Shown here: positions 12,080-23,458 of the stretch, in pieces | How the letters are laid out: every line of letters starts with the position of its first letter | Position numbering within the stretch: position 1 is the stretch's first letter | DNA from: Blumeriella jaapii | Lineage: Eukaryota; Ascomycota; Leotiomycetes; Helotiales; Drepanopezizaceae | NCBI GenBank assembly: GCA_009599575.1 | Contig: VWND01000007.1 | Coordinates: forward strand, 682,001 to 746,000 | Length of the DNA stretch: 64,000 bases | Direction of reading: 5' to 3' | Made by a program: the position numbers and the translations under genes | Notes under the pieces: model-generated | The model's input: the letters and a program-made list of their open reading frames with translations, nothing else | What the model was told of the DNA's origin: nothing | Database searches by the model: none

Positions 12080-12439
12080 GAAATCGGCGTAGGTAGGCTG
12101 GTGTGTATTGGCGAACTGTGTACAGGTTAAATCCTGGCGCAAATTCCCTCATTGTCTCTTCAGCGGCGCAACACTGTCTTCTGTGCTGCGGGATGGAAGC
12201 GATTTAGAATGTGGAACCTATGACGGATACAATATTCGGGACTTTTTCTTTAGGATTCTATGATTTAGTAATGCGGAATTTTGGGTCCTGTTGGTTGTCA
12301 TTTTGGTTGTCCTTATTAGCGAAGCAAATTCGTGTTAGATGTTGTTTAACCTCTTCCAGAAAAACACGCTATAGTGTTGTGAAATGAGGAAGTCACGCTT
12401 AAATATTAGTAGCATCCGGAAGCGAGACCCTAAATATCA

Positions 12440-12470
12440 CTTTGAACCGGAATGAAAGTGCTTTGCCAAC
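12440..12470. repeat. Dispersed repeat, copy A
   Basis: Contains ACTTTGAACCGGAATGAAAG followed by TGCTTTGCCAAC. It nearly matches 13051-13084, and a mutated version lies at 16241-16281. Confidence 0.7.
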
Positions 12471-12697
12471 TCACCATCTCTTAAAGCAACAGAATGAAAG
12501 TAAGATCTGTATCGAAGCCTATCGCATCTATGATCTCTTTTCGTCAATGTTTTCCATACAGTAAATAGCATCTTTTTAGAATTTTTTTGCATTCGAGCTG
12601 AGACCTTTACTTCTGAACGCCTTTGATTTCTTTCTTTTGGATTTTTGTCCCTCCGGAGTGTTTTCAGAAAAGCGAACGCCTTTTTGAACATTAAACC

Positions 12698-12726
<29 letters not shown>
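12698..12726 (+). repeat. Poly-A tract (29 A)
   Basis: An uninterrupted run of 29 A after TTAAACC. It could be the tail of an old retroposon or a simple homopolymer; no reverse transcriptase ORF is upstream. Confidence 0.8.
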
Positions 12727-12728
<2 letters not shown>

Positions 12729-12752
12729 CATTTATTCGAAGTGGCAAAACTC

Positions 12753-12775
12753 AACTAGAACCCCAGGTTCTAGTT
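12753..12775. repeat. Perfect inverted repeat (10-bp arms, 3-nt loop)
   Basis: AACTAGAACC, then CCA, then GGTTCTAGTT. It lies 26 bp after the poly-A tract. Confidence 0.85.
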
Positions 12776-13039
12776 TACAAACGTAATTGAATAGGTACGT
12801 TATTGTTTCCCGTCCAGATCGTCCTGAAGACAGCTTGCCTACCAAGCCATCCCGCCACTGGATAGTTGTTGGGTTTGGTAAAGTAATATTAAAGTAGACT
12901 GGAATTTTCTTTTCCGCCGATGGATGTGGGCTCGGCTACGATGTTTGTGTACGGCAAAACAACAACAACAATAACAACAACAACCCAATCCTTCCAAAAA
13001 TCACACAAGAATCAATTACAAAATTATGTTGGCGTGGGG

Positions 13040-13084
13040 ATTGAGTAAATGACTTTGAACCGGAATGAAAGTGCCTTGCCAACC
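13040..13084. repeat. Dispersed repeat, copy B
   Basis: Begins ATTGAGTAAATGACTTTGAA and runs through AAGTGCCTTGCCAACC. It shares its core with copy A and its 5' part with copy C at 16241. Confidence 0.7.
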
Positions 13085-13425
13085 GCTTATTTTTTTCGAG
13101 AACATTCACCTCGCAAGCTTCTTCGTCACAAGTGTCCTATTGCAAAGGTGGCATGGCATTGGCTTGCTGATATTCCATTTCGCTATGGCTCTAATCAAAG
13201 CTCTGCAGAGGGCATTCGATACAAATCTCCGTCTCTCCCTCAACTACGTAAACAACATTCCAGTAATTCAGTAACCAGCCAGTCTATTTCGAAAAGTTCA
13301 AATCCAGCACAATGCGATACCAAGCAGGCAGTTACCATGAGCATCATCCAGCACTGGTCTTCCTGCGACCCAGTCCCATTTCCAACACAGAAGAACAGCA
13401 GACTCTGTCTTGTAGTAGCCAGCGT

Positions 13426-15505
13426 CTACGGGATGTGGCGGCGTCTCTGGAGGGCCTTCGGAGGAGCGAGTCGGTTGGGATCAGAAGGTTCACCAACAGC
13501 GCCGCTCATCATGTAGATGTGCGGATGACCATCCGAACCGGCGCGGCTGCTGCTCGCACGAGATTGGACACTGCTCGAAGCGCGGCGGCGGCCCACACTC
13601 GAAGTCTTGCGAGCCAGACTCTCCACGTCGTACGGATTCGGCTGCTTTCGCATCTTCCGGCTGACGAACCAGCCGACGCCCGCCGCCGCCGCGCTGGCTG
13701 CCGTGTAGATGATGATCGGGCCGAACTGGCCGGTGTACGAGTTGATGTGCGTCTCGCCCCATGTGGTGATGAACACCATGTCCATCAGCTTTTCGCTGAT
13801 CGGGCCGCTGGCCACGGCGCCGAGACCGCGTGCGGCGGCAAACGCGCTCATCAGCACGCCCATGCTGACGTTCTCGCAGCCCTTGACAGCTACGATCTCC
13901 TCCATCATGCCTCCCCACATGGCAGTGAAGCCGCCGGCGACAAGGCCGTAGGCGATGCTGAAGGAGATGGCGCGCACCAGGCCATCGGCAAAGCCCCATA
14001 TCAAGACGATGATGTACACGGAGCCGATGGTGGAGATGAGGATGACGCTGGAGATGTGGCAGTGCTTACACAACAAGCCGAAGATGATGCTACCTAGCAC
14101 GGAAGACGCGTTTATGAGGGCTACCAGCAGCGTGCCCATGGTCGGGGAGAGTCGCAGCCCGGCCGCGAAGAGCGGCATGTAGATGATGGGCAGGAAGAAA
14201 CCGAGGGACTGAAAGATGTTGGCCGCTTGGAGGATCAGGTATGTGGGTTTCCAAAGGAAGGCGAAATTGGGTCTGAAGCATCGATACTGAGCGGCTCTGC
14301 GATCGAGTGGCTTGATGAAGTGGATGAGCGGGAGGCACACGAGGACGAGAGTGATGGCCCACTGAGCGGGACACGAGGTCAGCAATGTCACTCGTGAATA
14401 CATGGGGAATGTTGGATGGGGTGAAGGCTACTTACAGCTCGAAGTGTGACAACCCAGCCATATTTGTCGAGAAGCTTGGAGAGTAGGAAGGGGAGGGCAA
14501 ATCCACTCTAGAATCTGATTAGCACTTTCTCCAAGATGGCGGTCGGGAAAACAAACTGCTACACTACCGGCCGACGAGATACGCGAAGCAAGCACCTGTC
14601 TCTTGTGGAACCATTCCCCTATGTAGAAGGTGGTTGGCCAATATAGGAGGCTTCCGCCGATGGCGTACAGAATGCCCTGGGTGAGAACCAAGTGCCAGGT
14701 CTGCGTGGCGAAGCTACCAACAACCAGAGCACCAACAGCGATCGTCAAGCCTATGTACTTTGACACTTCTCGGAGACGGGGCCAAAGATTGAGGATGGTC
14801 AATGATATTGGGGCCATGAGGTACGTGACTAAAGGACACGGAGAGGTTAGCCATCACCTATCTGGGCGTAAATAGAAGAGGGCAAGGTGTGTGTCCGGGT
14901 ATATCGGAGCAATTGAGATCGAGAACAACAGGCCTTTCTTATAACTTACATCCAATGGTGAAGGTGCCAATCATAGCGGTCCCGTAGTGATGATAAGCAA
15001 GCATGTCCTCGTCGCGAGTGGTGCCGAAGCCGAAATGGTCATCGTAGTGAAGAGCAAAGATTCCGTACGACATCGGAAATCCTGATTGCATGTTAGCTGG
15101 ATACATATAAACGTCTGCAGAGTGATGACACTGACCCCATAGTAGTGCCTCAAAGAGCACACAGCCAACAAGAAACAACCAGGCGTGAACACCGCCGTCT
15201 GCTTCCGGGTTCGCCTTCAGGTACTTCCCGATCCGTTGAGTTACACCGGACTCGGTCAACTCTACTCTGTGCTCAACACCGGCTTGGTGCAATGTACCAA
15301 GGTCTTCGAGCTGGACATCGTAGAAGGTGAAGTCCTCTCCGGTTGAGATAGAGGCCACTGAGGTGTTGGCAGAGAGGTTCACCAACTGTATGGCCGAGGG
15401 GCGGTACTTCGTGCTGAAATTTGGGAACGCATCGCACCCGGGGCCTCGAGTCTTGCCTTGTGAGGCAGACTCGGGGACCGTAAATTCGGTCATGTTGGTG
15501 TGCAT
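13426..15505 (-). CDS. MFS transporter, monocarboxylate-porter-like
   Basis: A multi-spanning membrane transporter. Exons: 15136-15505, 14950-15081, 14563-14828, 14436-14507, 13426-14361; the total of 1776 nt gives 591 aa. A cytoplasmic N-terminal region of about 100 residues precedes the first helix (HAWLFLVGCVLFEALLWG). Further conserved parts include SYGIFALHY, the paired helices around GSLLYWPTTFYIGEWF (with KR before the next helix), and a central loop FIKPLDRRAAQYRCFRPNF before the second six-helix half. The C-terminal tail is Ser/Arg-rich. The arrangement resembles fungal MCT-type proteins; the transported acid cannot be told. The start could also be the Met at 15493 (MTEFTVPES). No frame break was found. 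Confidence 0.88.
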
Positions 15506-16778
15506 TGTTATTGTTGAAGGTGGTTGTAGATGGTGGTGTTGTCGAGGGTGGTTGAGGTCAAGGTCAAGGTTGAGGTTAGGTCGTGGTTTTTAGATCGATG
15601 TGCGGGGGAAAATTTTTAGCGTCGTCCGAAAAGGGACCGCTCGCTTGCGTCGATGACTCTTCCAAAGGTGAACTCGTTGTTCACGGGGCAACATCTCGGA
15701 AGGGTTGTTGACATTACTTGGAGGAAGGAAGCGGCCAGACGGTTATTTGTAGGGACTAGACTAGTGCATGCTTTCGAAATAATTCTGATTGGCTGGTGTG
15801 TATTCTGACTAATGTTGCTTCGAATTCCGAAGTCTTGGGGCGATTATATCCTGCTGTTGCTATATGGTTGCCAAAGACAACTTGCTCTCTCTTAGTGGGA
15901 GCTAAGGCTGGTCTCGTTAACGCGTGCCCGCCAGTCAGTTTAATGTTCTGGTTGTAACGTGCCTCCAAGTTACACGTGCCTGTAGACTATTCTTCCTATA
16001 ACAAGTTGTCATGAGAATGGGTGCCTTAAGTATATAGTTTAGAGACAACGCACAGGGACGTTCAAGGTGGCCTTGTAGACGAAGGAATAAAAGACGGATT
16101 TTGACTCATTGCATGATTCAACAGAACAAAAAACAACGGAAGCAAACATCAAACAAGGCTTTAATATGGTAGTATTGATCAGGAGTTTTATTTCAGTTGC
16201 GTCGCAGACGTTTGAAGCAAATATCTCAAGTTAATGTCAAATTGAGTGAATGAATTTAAATCAAAATAAAAGTGCTTTTATAGGTCTTTTGATTCTCCAC
16301 CCGATAGGTAGTATGCTCTGCATCGACAGACGTATTAAGACACTCTGAATCATTATGAATATCACGCGTTAGAGCCCAAAGTCAGCAACAGTGGATGTTG
16401 ATGATGTTGGCCCAAGTCCGATTGTTGTTTACTTCGCAGGTGACACGTGACACTACTAAGCGAGAAAACCCAAAATTCTCACGGCCAGAAATGAAAAGGC
16501 TCTGCGGTTACTCATTGCGTACAACACCTTGAACAATACAGCTACAACGACAGCATTAGAGCCTCGCTAGAAGTATCTCAATAGTTGTTCACAGGCCGTG
16601 ACTTTGGCTGCTTTTTTTTTTGCAACTCCACGCGTGGGACCAAAGCCTTTTAAGCACAGGATTGACATCTGGGGAGGACGCTCCATTTGTAGACTTTGCC
16701 GTGGTCATTAAGGCGTTCAGGCGAAATGACCCCAAACTCAGCGCTAAGCCGTTGTGTAAAACCATGGATTTTCTTAGA
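15506..16778. other. Intergenic, 1273 bp, AT-rich
   Basis: Spacer upstream of the MFS gene and downstream of TRM7. It holds the third, heavily C-to-T/G-to-A altered copy of the dispersed repeat. No gene recognised. Confidence 0.6.
16241..16281. repeat. Dispersed repeat, copy C (mutated)
   Basis: Begins ATTGAGTGAATGAATTTAAA. Aligned to copy B, most differences are G to A or C to T, as repeat-induced point mutation would give. Confidence 0.55.
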
Positions 16779-18032
16779 TCAAACGCTGGTTTTTCCATAT
16801 GCCCCCCCAGCAGCCTTTCTCAACTCAAGAGCGCGTTTGTACGGGGGCGCTGTGGGAGGCTGTATCGGGTCAAGTGATACATGATCCTTGGACAAATGAT
16901 AAGATGCGTCAGCATCGAAGCCTGAGAGATCTCCACAAGCTAGAAAGGGAGCAATCCATCTGCCATCCTTCTTCGCGTCCGACTCAACGTCTGGGAGTGA
17001 GAGCTCAACAATACCGTCCTGGTTGGGTAGCGAAAATGTGGATTTGCTAGCAGACCACGTTGTCCTAGCAGGATCTTGAAGAGTCGTTGAGGCTATAATA
17101 GGCTCGAGCTCGTTTCGAGCAGCAACCATCTTGGCCAGTCTATCCCCGACACCCATAGGCTCCTCTAAGCTGGCTTCAAAACCTTCGGGCGGGCTAAATC
17201 TTAAGCACACAATGAATGCTTCGACACTGCTCGCCCGACTTGACCTTGGTTTGGCAACAATGACTTCCTCGAAGAAAAGCTTCAATTGGGCAAACAGCAG
17301 GTCTACGTTCCGACCCCTGAATATCTTGGCCACGAACTTTCCTCCAGGCTTTAGCACGCACATTGCTAGATTTAGGGCAGCAAATAGTAATTGAGCTTGG
17401 ACGTAGATGTCGAGATCATGTAGCCCTGTGACATCTGGAGCCCCATCTGAGATGACCAAATCGACAGGATGTGAAGCATGTTGGTTTTTGCTCGAGGGAT
17501 CATATGAAGGATCGAGAGCCCGGAGAAGCAGCGGAACTGTCGCAGGATGTGTGATATCTGCACGGAGAGTGATGATGCCTTCGAGGGGGGTCATAGGCTG
17601 GAGATCTATGGCAACAATTTTGACATCCTTCCGTGGCTTTAATTCCGGAACTGCTAACCCCTTCGTCCTCTCTTCTGCCTCTCTCTCCTGTATTTCAGCT
17701 ATCGTCGGCTCGGTCCCGGCGCTGTTGAGAAGAAGTTGACGTATTTTTTCCTGCTTGTCTTCCCATGCTGACCTCCCAAACTTTTCGCCTTTGATCAGGA
17801 TACGAGACAAAACTTGACTCCAACTCCCGGGAGCCGCGCAGAGGTCTACAACGCGTGTGACATCAGCAAACAGGTCAAATTCTGTACGCCTAGTTAGCAT
17901 TCGCAATGTGTGCCAGAAAGTCTAGTTGCCTTCATCGAGCTGGAGAAGCTTAAAGGCACTTCGTGCACGCCACCCTTGTTCCTTCGCGAGTCTGTAGTAC
18001 GCATCGCGCTTGTCCTTTGAGGATTTTCCCAT
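16779..18032 (-). CDS. TRM7: tRNA (2'-O-ribose) methyltransferase Trm7 (FtsJ family)
   Basis: Methylates 2'-O positions 32 and 34 of the tRNA anticodon loop using S-adenosylmethionine; cytoplasmic. Exons: 17930-18032 and 16779-17881, total 1206 nt (401 aa). The N-terminus [20 protein letters not shown] carries the catalytic Lys28 in RSAFKLLQ. The SAM-binding motif [11 protein letters not shown] is at about residue 47. Later motifs are [21 protein letters not shown] and [11 protein letters not shown], completing the KDKE-type tetrad. A charged insert of about 40 residues follows the SAM motif, as in other moulds, making it longer than yeast Trm7 (310 aa). The only intron has a GC donor. Divergent from MAK5. 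Confidence 0.94.
17882..17929 (-). other. GC-AG intron in TRM7
   Basis: 48 nt: donor GATGAAG|GCAACT, branch-like TGCTAAC, acceptor GTACAG|AATTTG. Splicing yields LLQLDEEFDLF, matching the family. Confidence 0.85.
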
Positions 18033-18252
18033 ACTTGACTTATCGTAGCACTGAGGTTCCTTTCGTCAGGATTTCGTTTCGTCAGGATAAGATTTTCCGA
18101 TGTGGACGAGGCTGAGATCTTCAGATGTTATCGTACTAGCGCGAGGCTAAACCGCACCAAAAGATACCCCGTAAAAAAAAGCTCCAGGTCCAAGATTCTA
18201 GTTTGCGACAATCAGATTGTCAACCAATTCAGATACCTTTCTCTACTCAAGC
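18033..18252. promoter_or_regulatory. Divergent promoter: TRM7 / MAK5
   Basis: Only 220 bp separate the two start codons. Both genes serve the translation apparatus (tRNA modification and 60S assembly), so co-regulation is plausible but not shown. Confidence 0.6.
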
Positions 18253-20623
18253 ATGGCACCGAAACACAAGCGGGCAGGACCCGTCCCAAATGCTAGCCAG
18301 CGATCGAAGAAGCGACAAAAAATCGAGGATGCGAAAGCCGGCGCAAGTGCCTCGAAGGACCTGGTCAAACGGCCAGTGGCATTAGATGCGCTGCCATGGA
18401 ACGAGGTAGAGATGCCGGATATGCATGATGATGCCGAGGGCTTCTTTGGGCTTGAGGAGATTGAAGGGGTGGAAGTTGTTCGAGAAGGAAATACCGTGAG
18501 ATTTGTATGCGCCTCGGTTCGAGAGTCAAAGAAATCTGAATTGCGACTTATTTGTATTAGGTGACTGCCGCAAAACCTACCTTTGCGGAAGGTGACGATT
18601 TTGAAGGCTTTGCAGATGATGACCCAGGTAATGAGGTGGCAGTAGTACAACCCGAGGCTGTGAAGACAGAGACGGTCAAAAAGACAAAGAAAAACCCAAG
18701 AAGAGAGGAAGGAGAAGAAAGCCGAGAAAGAGAACAAGAGCAAAGCTCCAAAGGAAAAGAAGGCAAAGGCAAAGAAGTCAGAGCGGAAGGATGGCGGTGA
18801 ACCAGAGCTCAAGGAGCCCGAGAGGAACCTTTTCACGCTATTAGAGGAAGATGCTGTTGAGGACGAGACGGACGTTTCGGCCTGGGCAGAACTGGACCTG
18901 TCTCCCGATACCCTATCTGCTCTGTCGAAGCTGGGATTCCAGAAGCCAACCTTGATCCAATCTTCTGCTATACCGGAAATTATGGCAGGGCATGATGTCG
19001 TAGGAAAAGCTTCTACGGGATCTGGAAAAACGCTGGCATTTGGAATACCGATACTCGAAAGTTGGATTGGAGCATATGGAGAATTGGATGAGGACGGATT
19101 GAAAGCCACGAGGCCACCGACTGCATTGATACTCTCTCCTACTCGCGAACTGGCACATCAGTTGACAGAGCATATTACCGCTCTGTGTAAGGGACTGCCG
19201 AATTCGCCATACGTCGCTGCTGTGACTGGAGGGCTGTCCGTTCAGAAGCAGCAGCGTCAACTTGCGAAAGCAGATGTTGTGATCGGTACTCCTGGTAGGT
19301 TATGGGAAGTTATGAGCTCGAGTATAGAGTTGACAGCAGCATTCAAAAAGATCAAGTTCCTAGTTGTTGATGAAGCGGATAGACTCTTGACCGAGGGTCA
19401 CTTCAAAGAGGCAGAAGAGATTATTGGATCCCTAGACAGACAACAGGATGCCGACGGAGACGATGAGGTCGTTCCAACTAGACAAACGTTGGTCTTCTCG
19501 GCAACATTCCACAAGGGCCTCCAGCAAAAGCTGACAGGCAAGGGCAAGCAAGGCTTGATGGATGACGCCGAATCGATGGAGTACCTTCTGAAGAAGCTCA
19601 ACTTCCGCGAAGACAAGCCGAAGTTCGTGGATGTCAATCCCGTGTCTCAGATGGCAGAGGGCCTTAAAGAAGGCATGGTAGAATGCGCCGGAACAGAAAA
19701 GGTAACTCTTTCCGAACGCATCTCCTACCATTTCTCGCTAAACATCACAGGATCTCTACCTCTACTCCCTCCTCCTCTACCATCCCAATCAACGTACCCT
19801 GATCTTCACCAACTCCATCCACTCCGTGCGCCGTCTCACTCCTTTACTGCAGGGTCTCAATTTACACGCGCACGCCCTGCATTCGCAGATGGCGCAGAAA
19901 GCCCGCATGCGCTCCATCGAGCGCTTCTCCTCCCCCAGAGCCACGTCTTCCATCCTGGTCGCCACCGACGTCGCAGCCCGCGGTCTCGACATCGGCGGCG
20001 TCCAGCTCGTCATCCACTACCATCTCCCCCGCGCCGCAGACATGTACGTGCATCGGTCAGGACGCACAGCGCGAGCTGAAGCCTCGGGGACCAGCATCCT
20101 GATGTGCGCCCCCGAGGAAGTCGTAGGGATGCGCCGCCTCGTGGCCAAAGTGCACGCGCAGAATGCCGTCGCTGGCGGGGGCAACAAGTCCAGGTACTAC
20201 GTGCGTTCCTTGGACATCGATCGCAAGGTGGTAGCGCGACTGAAGCCACGGGTCACGCTGGCGAAGAAAATTGCCGACAGCGCGCTGGCGAAGGAGAAGA
20301 AGGGCCACGACGACGAGTGGGTGCGGGCTGCGGCCGAAGAGCTGGGCGTGGACTACGACAGCGAGGAGTTCGAGAACGCGGGTGGCATGCGGAAGGGGAG
20401 GGGAACGGGCCGCAAGCTGAAGGAGAAGGAGGCGAGAGGCCTGACAAAGGCGGAGCTGGGCGCGCTGAAGGCGGAGCTGAAGAGCTTGCTGGCGCAGAGG
20501 GTCAATGTCGGCGTCAGCGAGAAGTACCTGACTGCCGGCACGGTGGATGTCAATGGGTTGCTGGAGGGCGCCCAGGGCAATTTCTTGGGCCAGGTGGATG
20601 GGATTGGGATGGACGATGTGTAG
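18253..20623 (+). CDS. MAK5: ATP-dependent DEAD-box RNA helicase Mak5
   Basis: A nucleolar helicase for 60S ribosomal subunit assembly (DDX24-like). Exon 1 is 18253-18504, exon 2 starts at 18561, and the last intron is 19702-19750 (CTAAAC branch, CACAG acceptor). Helicase motifs: FQKPTLIQ (Q motif), ASTGSGKT (Walker A), PTRELAHQL, TPGRL, VDEAD, SAT, and HRSGRTAR. The N-terminus carries the family's PWNEVEMPD and EGFFGLEEIEGVEVV blocks. Between about 18628 and 18710 the frame shifts by +1 within a lysine-rich stretch. Either a weak 73-nt intron 18628-18700 (GTAATG to CCAAG) is removed, giving 730 aa, or bases are in error. The intron lacks a good branch site. Confidence 0.92.
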
Positions 20624-20966
20624 CGAGACTAGGCATGGAAACTTTATCCACATCCTCAGGGTTTCAGATTGGCTTGCTTGAACCATAGGCTTTCAAAGGG
20701 GCTCTGATGCCTCGTGTCTGTCTAACATTGTACTAGCCGATGTATGAGATGGCAGCTGTTCTTGCTCCTCTCAGGTACTTCCTTTCCATGAACCGACTTC
20801 CCGCTTGACCGTGTCTGATCGGAACATGGCGAAGCATGATCTCAGACTGCCAAAGTGAAGGTCGAAGACATATCCTAAAACGAATTCGAAGTCCTCGACT
20901 CGTGACCATATCGTAAGTCTCGATGAATGTTCTACAGAAGGCACAAACGTTTTTCCTGCCTATCCT
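20624..20966. other. Convergent intergenic region MAK5/RAD4
   Basis: 343 bp between two stop codons; it must hold both 3' ends. Nothing else is seen. Confidence 0.6.
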
Positions 20967-23458
20967 CTACTCGGGAAAGAACCCACCTCCGCCATCATCG
21001 ACATACTCATCGCTATCCTCCTCATCCCCCCTGACCTGACCCATATCCGGCACGTCGGCCATCGGCAGCGCTTCGTCATCGCCAGCATAGCTATCAATTC
21101 TCTCCTTGATCCTTAGCGCAACCAGCATCCGCTTCCACATCCTCAACGCAGCATTCGTGCGTATTGTCTCCTTGGCCTGCGCCCGCTCATCTCGGTATCC
21201 AGATATTACGGCCTCGACCGCTTCTCTGTACTCATTCGCGACGACCGCGCCACGGAGGACGGCTGTGCCGTGGCGTCCGCGGAACTCAAACCCAACAAGG
21301 GCGTCGGAGTAGTCGATGCCTAGGAGGCGGGCTGCCTGGGCAGTCTCGAGATCTAGTTTGAGCTGTATGTTAGTAGAGCAGAGTAGCTGCAGGAGATTTT
21401 GTAACGTACCGGCTATATGTACCCCGCCAGCCGGAACCATGCTCGGCACAAAGACGTCCAGATTCCCGTATGAGTTCTTCGGCACCATGCCATTGACAAT
21501 GGGCGGTGGCACGTACAGCTCCGTCTGTTCCTCCGTGTACAGATTCGTGTCCGCGCGCTCATCCATCGCATTTCCCACGTCGTCGCCATCGTCGGGTCTT
21601 CGCTTCGCAGGCACAGTCTTCACGGGCTGCTCTCCGATCTTTACTTCCCTACCAAGTCGATACCACGCATCAGAGCTCTTCGCAATCTTGACATCTTTTC
21701 TCCTGTAGACAGACTCCAATTTCTTACCCCCGGGCATGCTAGGATCTCGGCCCGCAGCCACCTTTCCACACTCGCGGGTGCTAACCAGAATCTCGTTTCG
21801 CCTCAGATGCCGTGCCAAGGCGTAGTATGAATGGTTTTTGAAGTCTGCAATGTTCTTTGGCATAGGCTCTTTTTCTTCAGCTACTGCTAACTCGGTGTCC
21901 TCGATCTGATCCACGTCGCTTGTCCATGCACGTTCGAAAGGTCTCATGGTACGACGCCACCATCTGTCGCCTTCGGGTGTGGACTCGACTCGGTTCTTCC
22001 GGGTCTTTGCGTTGTACGCTTTTACATATCGTCTGGTGACGTCGCGAGCAACGCGATCCTCTTCGAACGCAATAACGTATGACATGTTGTTCCGACGATC
22101 AGATGCCGGAGGCTCGAAAGCTGCAGGCTTAGAAATGGTTTCTGTAACTAGCGGATCCACAGGAAACCATTTCTGATGCGCTTCGTCGAACACTTCCACC
22201 CAGAAGACGGGATAGTCGGATTCGATGATTGGCTTTGTCTTTGCTTTCGGAGGAACACGAGGAGGAGCAATGATCTCGGGCATGTGGTACGCGGCTGCAT
22301 TGGGGTGGCCTAGACGACGACGTGGGGAAGACGTTGAAGCGGCATTCGGGCTGCCAAATTGGAAATTGGCACTCGTGATAACAGCCGGTGTCTCGGCACT
22401 GCTATTCTCTGCCACTGGCCTCTTGGGGGCGATGTACGGAGCCATTGCTGGTCCACCGCCGTTGAAGGATAATGGTTGCAAGGAACAAACTAGACGAGTT
22501 TCCACACCTGCACTGCGCAGAAGGGCACAGAACAGCTGGGCACCGAGGTCCCTCGAACCTTTCAACGTCTTTGCTGCTTCGCGGAATCCGGATTTGTCGA
22601 TCAAGTCAGTCTCGCCTGGCTGAAACTAAATCATCATTAGTATTCCCGCTTCTAAACAAGGCCCCAATCGCTTACGTTCTGGATGTCCTCCTCGTTTTCT
22701 GCCCACAAAGCTCTTCTCAGCCCTCTCGCTGTGATGGTCCATTTAATCCTCCACAAGACGGCTGCCTGATCCAGCCCTCTTTTCAACGACTCTGCCCTTC
22801 CAAATTGCGACAAATTCGAACTCGGATGGAGGTAGTGCAACGTTTTGTCGCCGAGAAGCGGCTTGAGAGATCTCTGGACCTCTAAATCATTGCACCACTG
22901 GTTTCTGCGGTCCACGTACGAAAGGAGACACAGTACATGCAGCTTATGCTTCTTTAACCTGTCGACTCTGTCCACTTTGGTAATTGGCCTCCTTCTAGAG
23001 GTAGTCGCTTTCTCCTGCACGGCTGTGCTCTTCGTGATGTTCAATTCCAGGTCGCCCCTCGGCATATCGACTTCTGGCTTTTCGTCGAGATTGAAGCCGA
23101 CCCAATCATCATCACTCTGTTCGGAGTCCTCGTCAGAGTCCCTGTAGGCGGTCTGTAGGAGTTTTGCTTGTGTGTTCGACTCCCCATCTGATCCCCCTGG
23201 CTGCTTGATGACATCCTCAAACTGCAGCTCATCCTCCTCCTCCTCCTCTTCATCCGGGTCGGGCAATTTAGGCGAGCGGAGATGCGTAGCTTGGCTCTCA
23301 TGCCGGCCGGTTCTGCGTCTTTTCACAGGACGTTCTGGGATTTGAGATTGACTTGGCAGAGCCTCTGAAAGCATGTCCTGGTAGACATCCGGAACCGCAC
23401 TTGCTTTTGCGTTTCCCTTCCCTCTGCCACGTGATGAAGCGCCTTTCTTTCCAGCCAT
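20967..23458 (-). CDS. RAD4: DNA damage recognition protein Rad4 (XPC homologue)
   Basis: Binds helix-distorting lesions with Rad23 to start global nucleotide excision repair; nuclear. Exons: 22676-23458, 21410-22625, 20967-21352, total 2385 nt (794 aa). A basic and acidic disordered N-terminus is followed by the transglutaminase-like domain, with DLGAQLFCALLRSAGVETRL and the YPVFWVEVFDE and WFPVDPLV strands. The beta-hairpin domains follow: HSYYALARHLRRNEI (BHD1), WYRLGREVKIGEQPVK (BHD2) and NSYGNLDVFVPSMVPAGGVHI to GFEFRGRHGTAV (BHD3). The tail is acidic. The second intron (21353-21409, 57 nt) is in frame and easily missed; removing it restores VHIADLETAQAARLLGIDY. Convergent with MAK5. Confidence 0.94.

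Larger units (their letters stand above)
12080..13425. other. Intergenic, 1346 bp, repeat remnants
   Basis: AT-rich spacer between PEX11 and the MFS gene. It contains a 29-bp poly-A tract, a short perfect inverted repeat, an AAC tract (12958-12986) and two of three copies of a dispersed sequence (12440-12470 and 13040-13084). ORFs here are short and carry no recognisable protein. Confidence 0.6.

Noticed and set aside
12437..13100. Complete LINE or LTR element near the poly-A tract
   Set aside because: No reverse transcriptase, integrase, LTR pair or target duplication could be seen.
13312..14097. 261-codon plus-strand ORF with Ala/Asp/His-rich sequence
   Set aside because: Antisense shadow of the MFS transporter, whose helices and exon sum fit on the minus strand.
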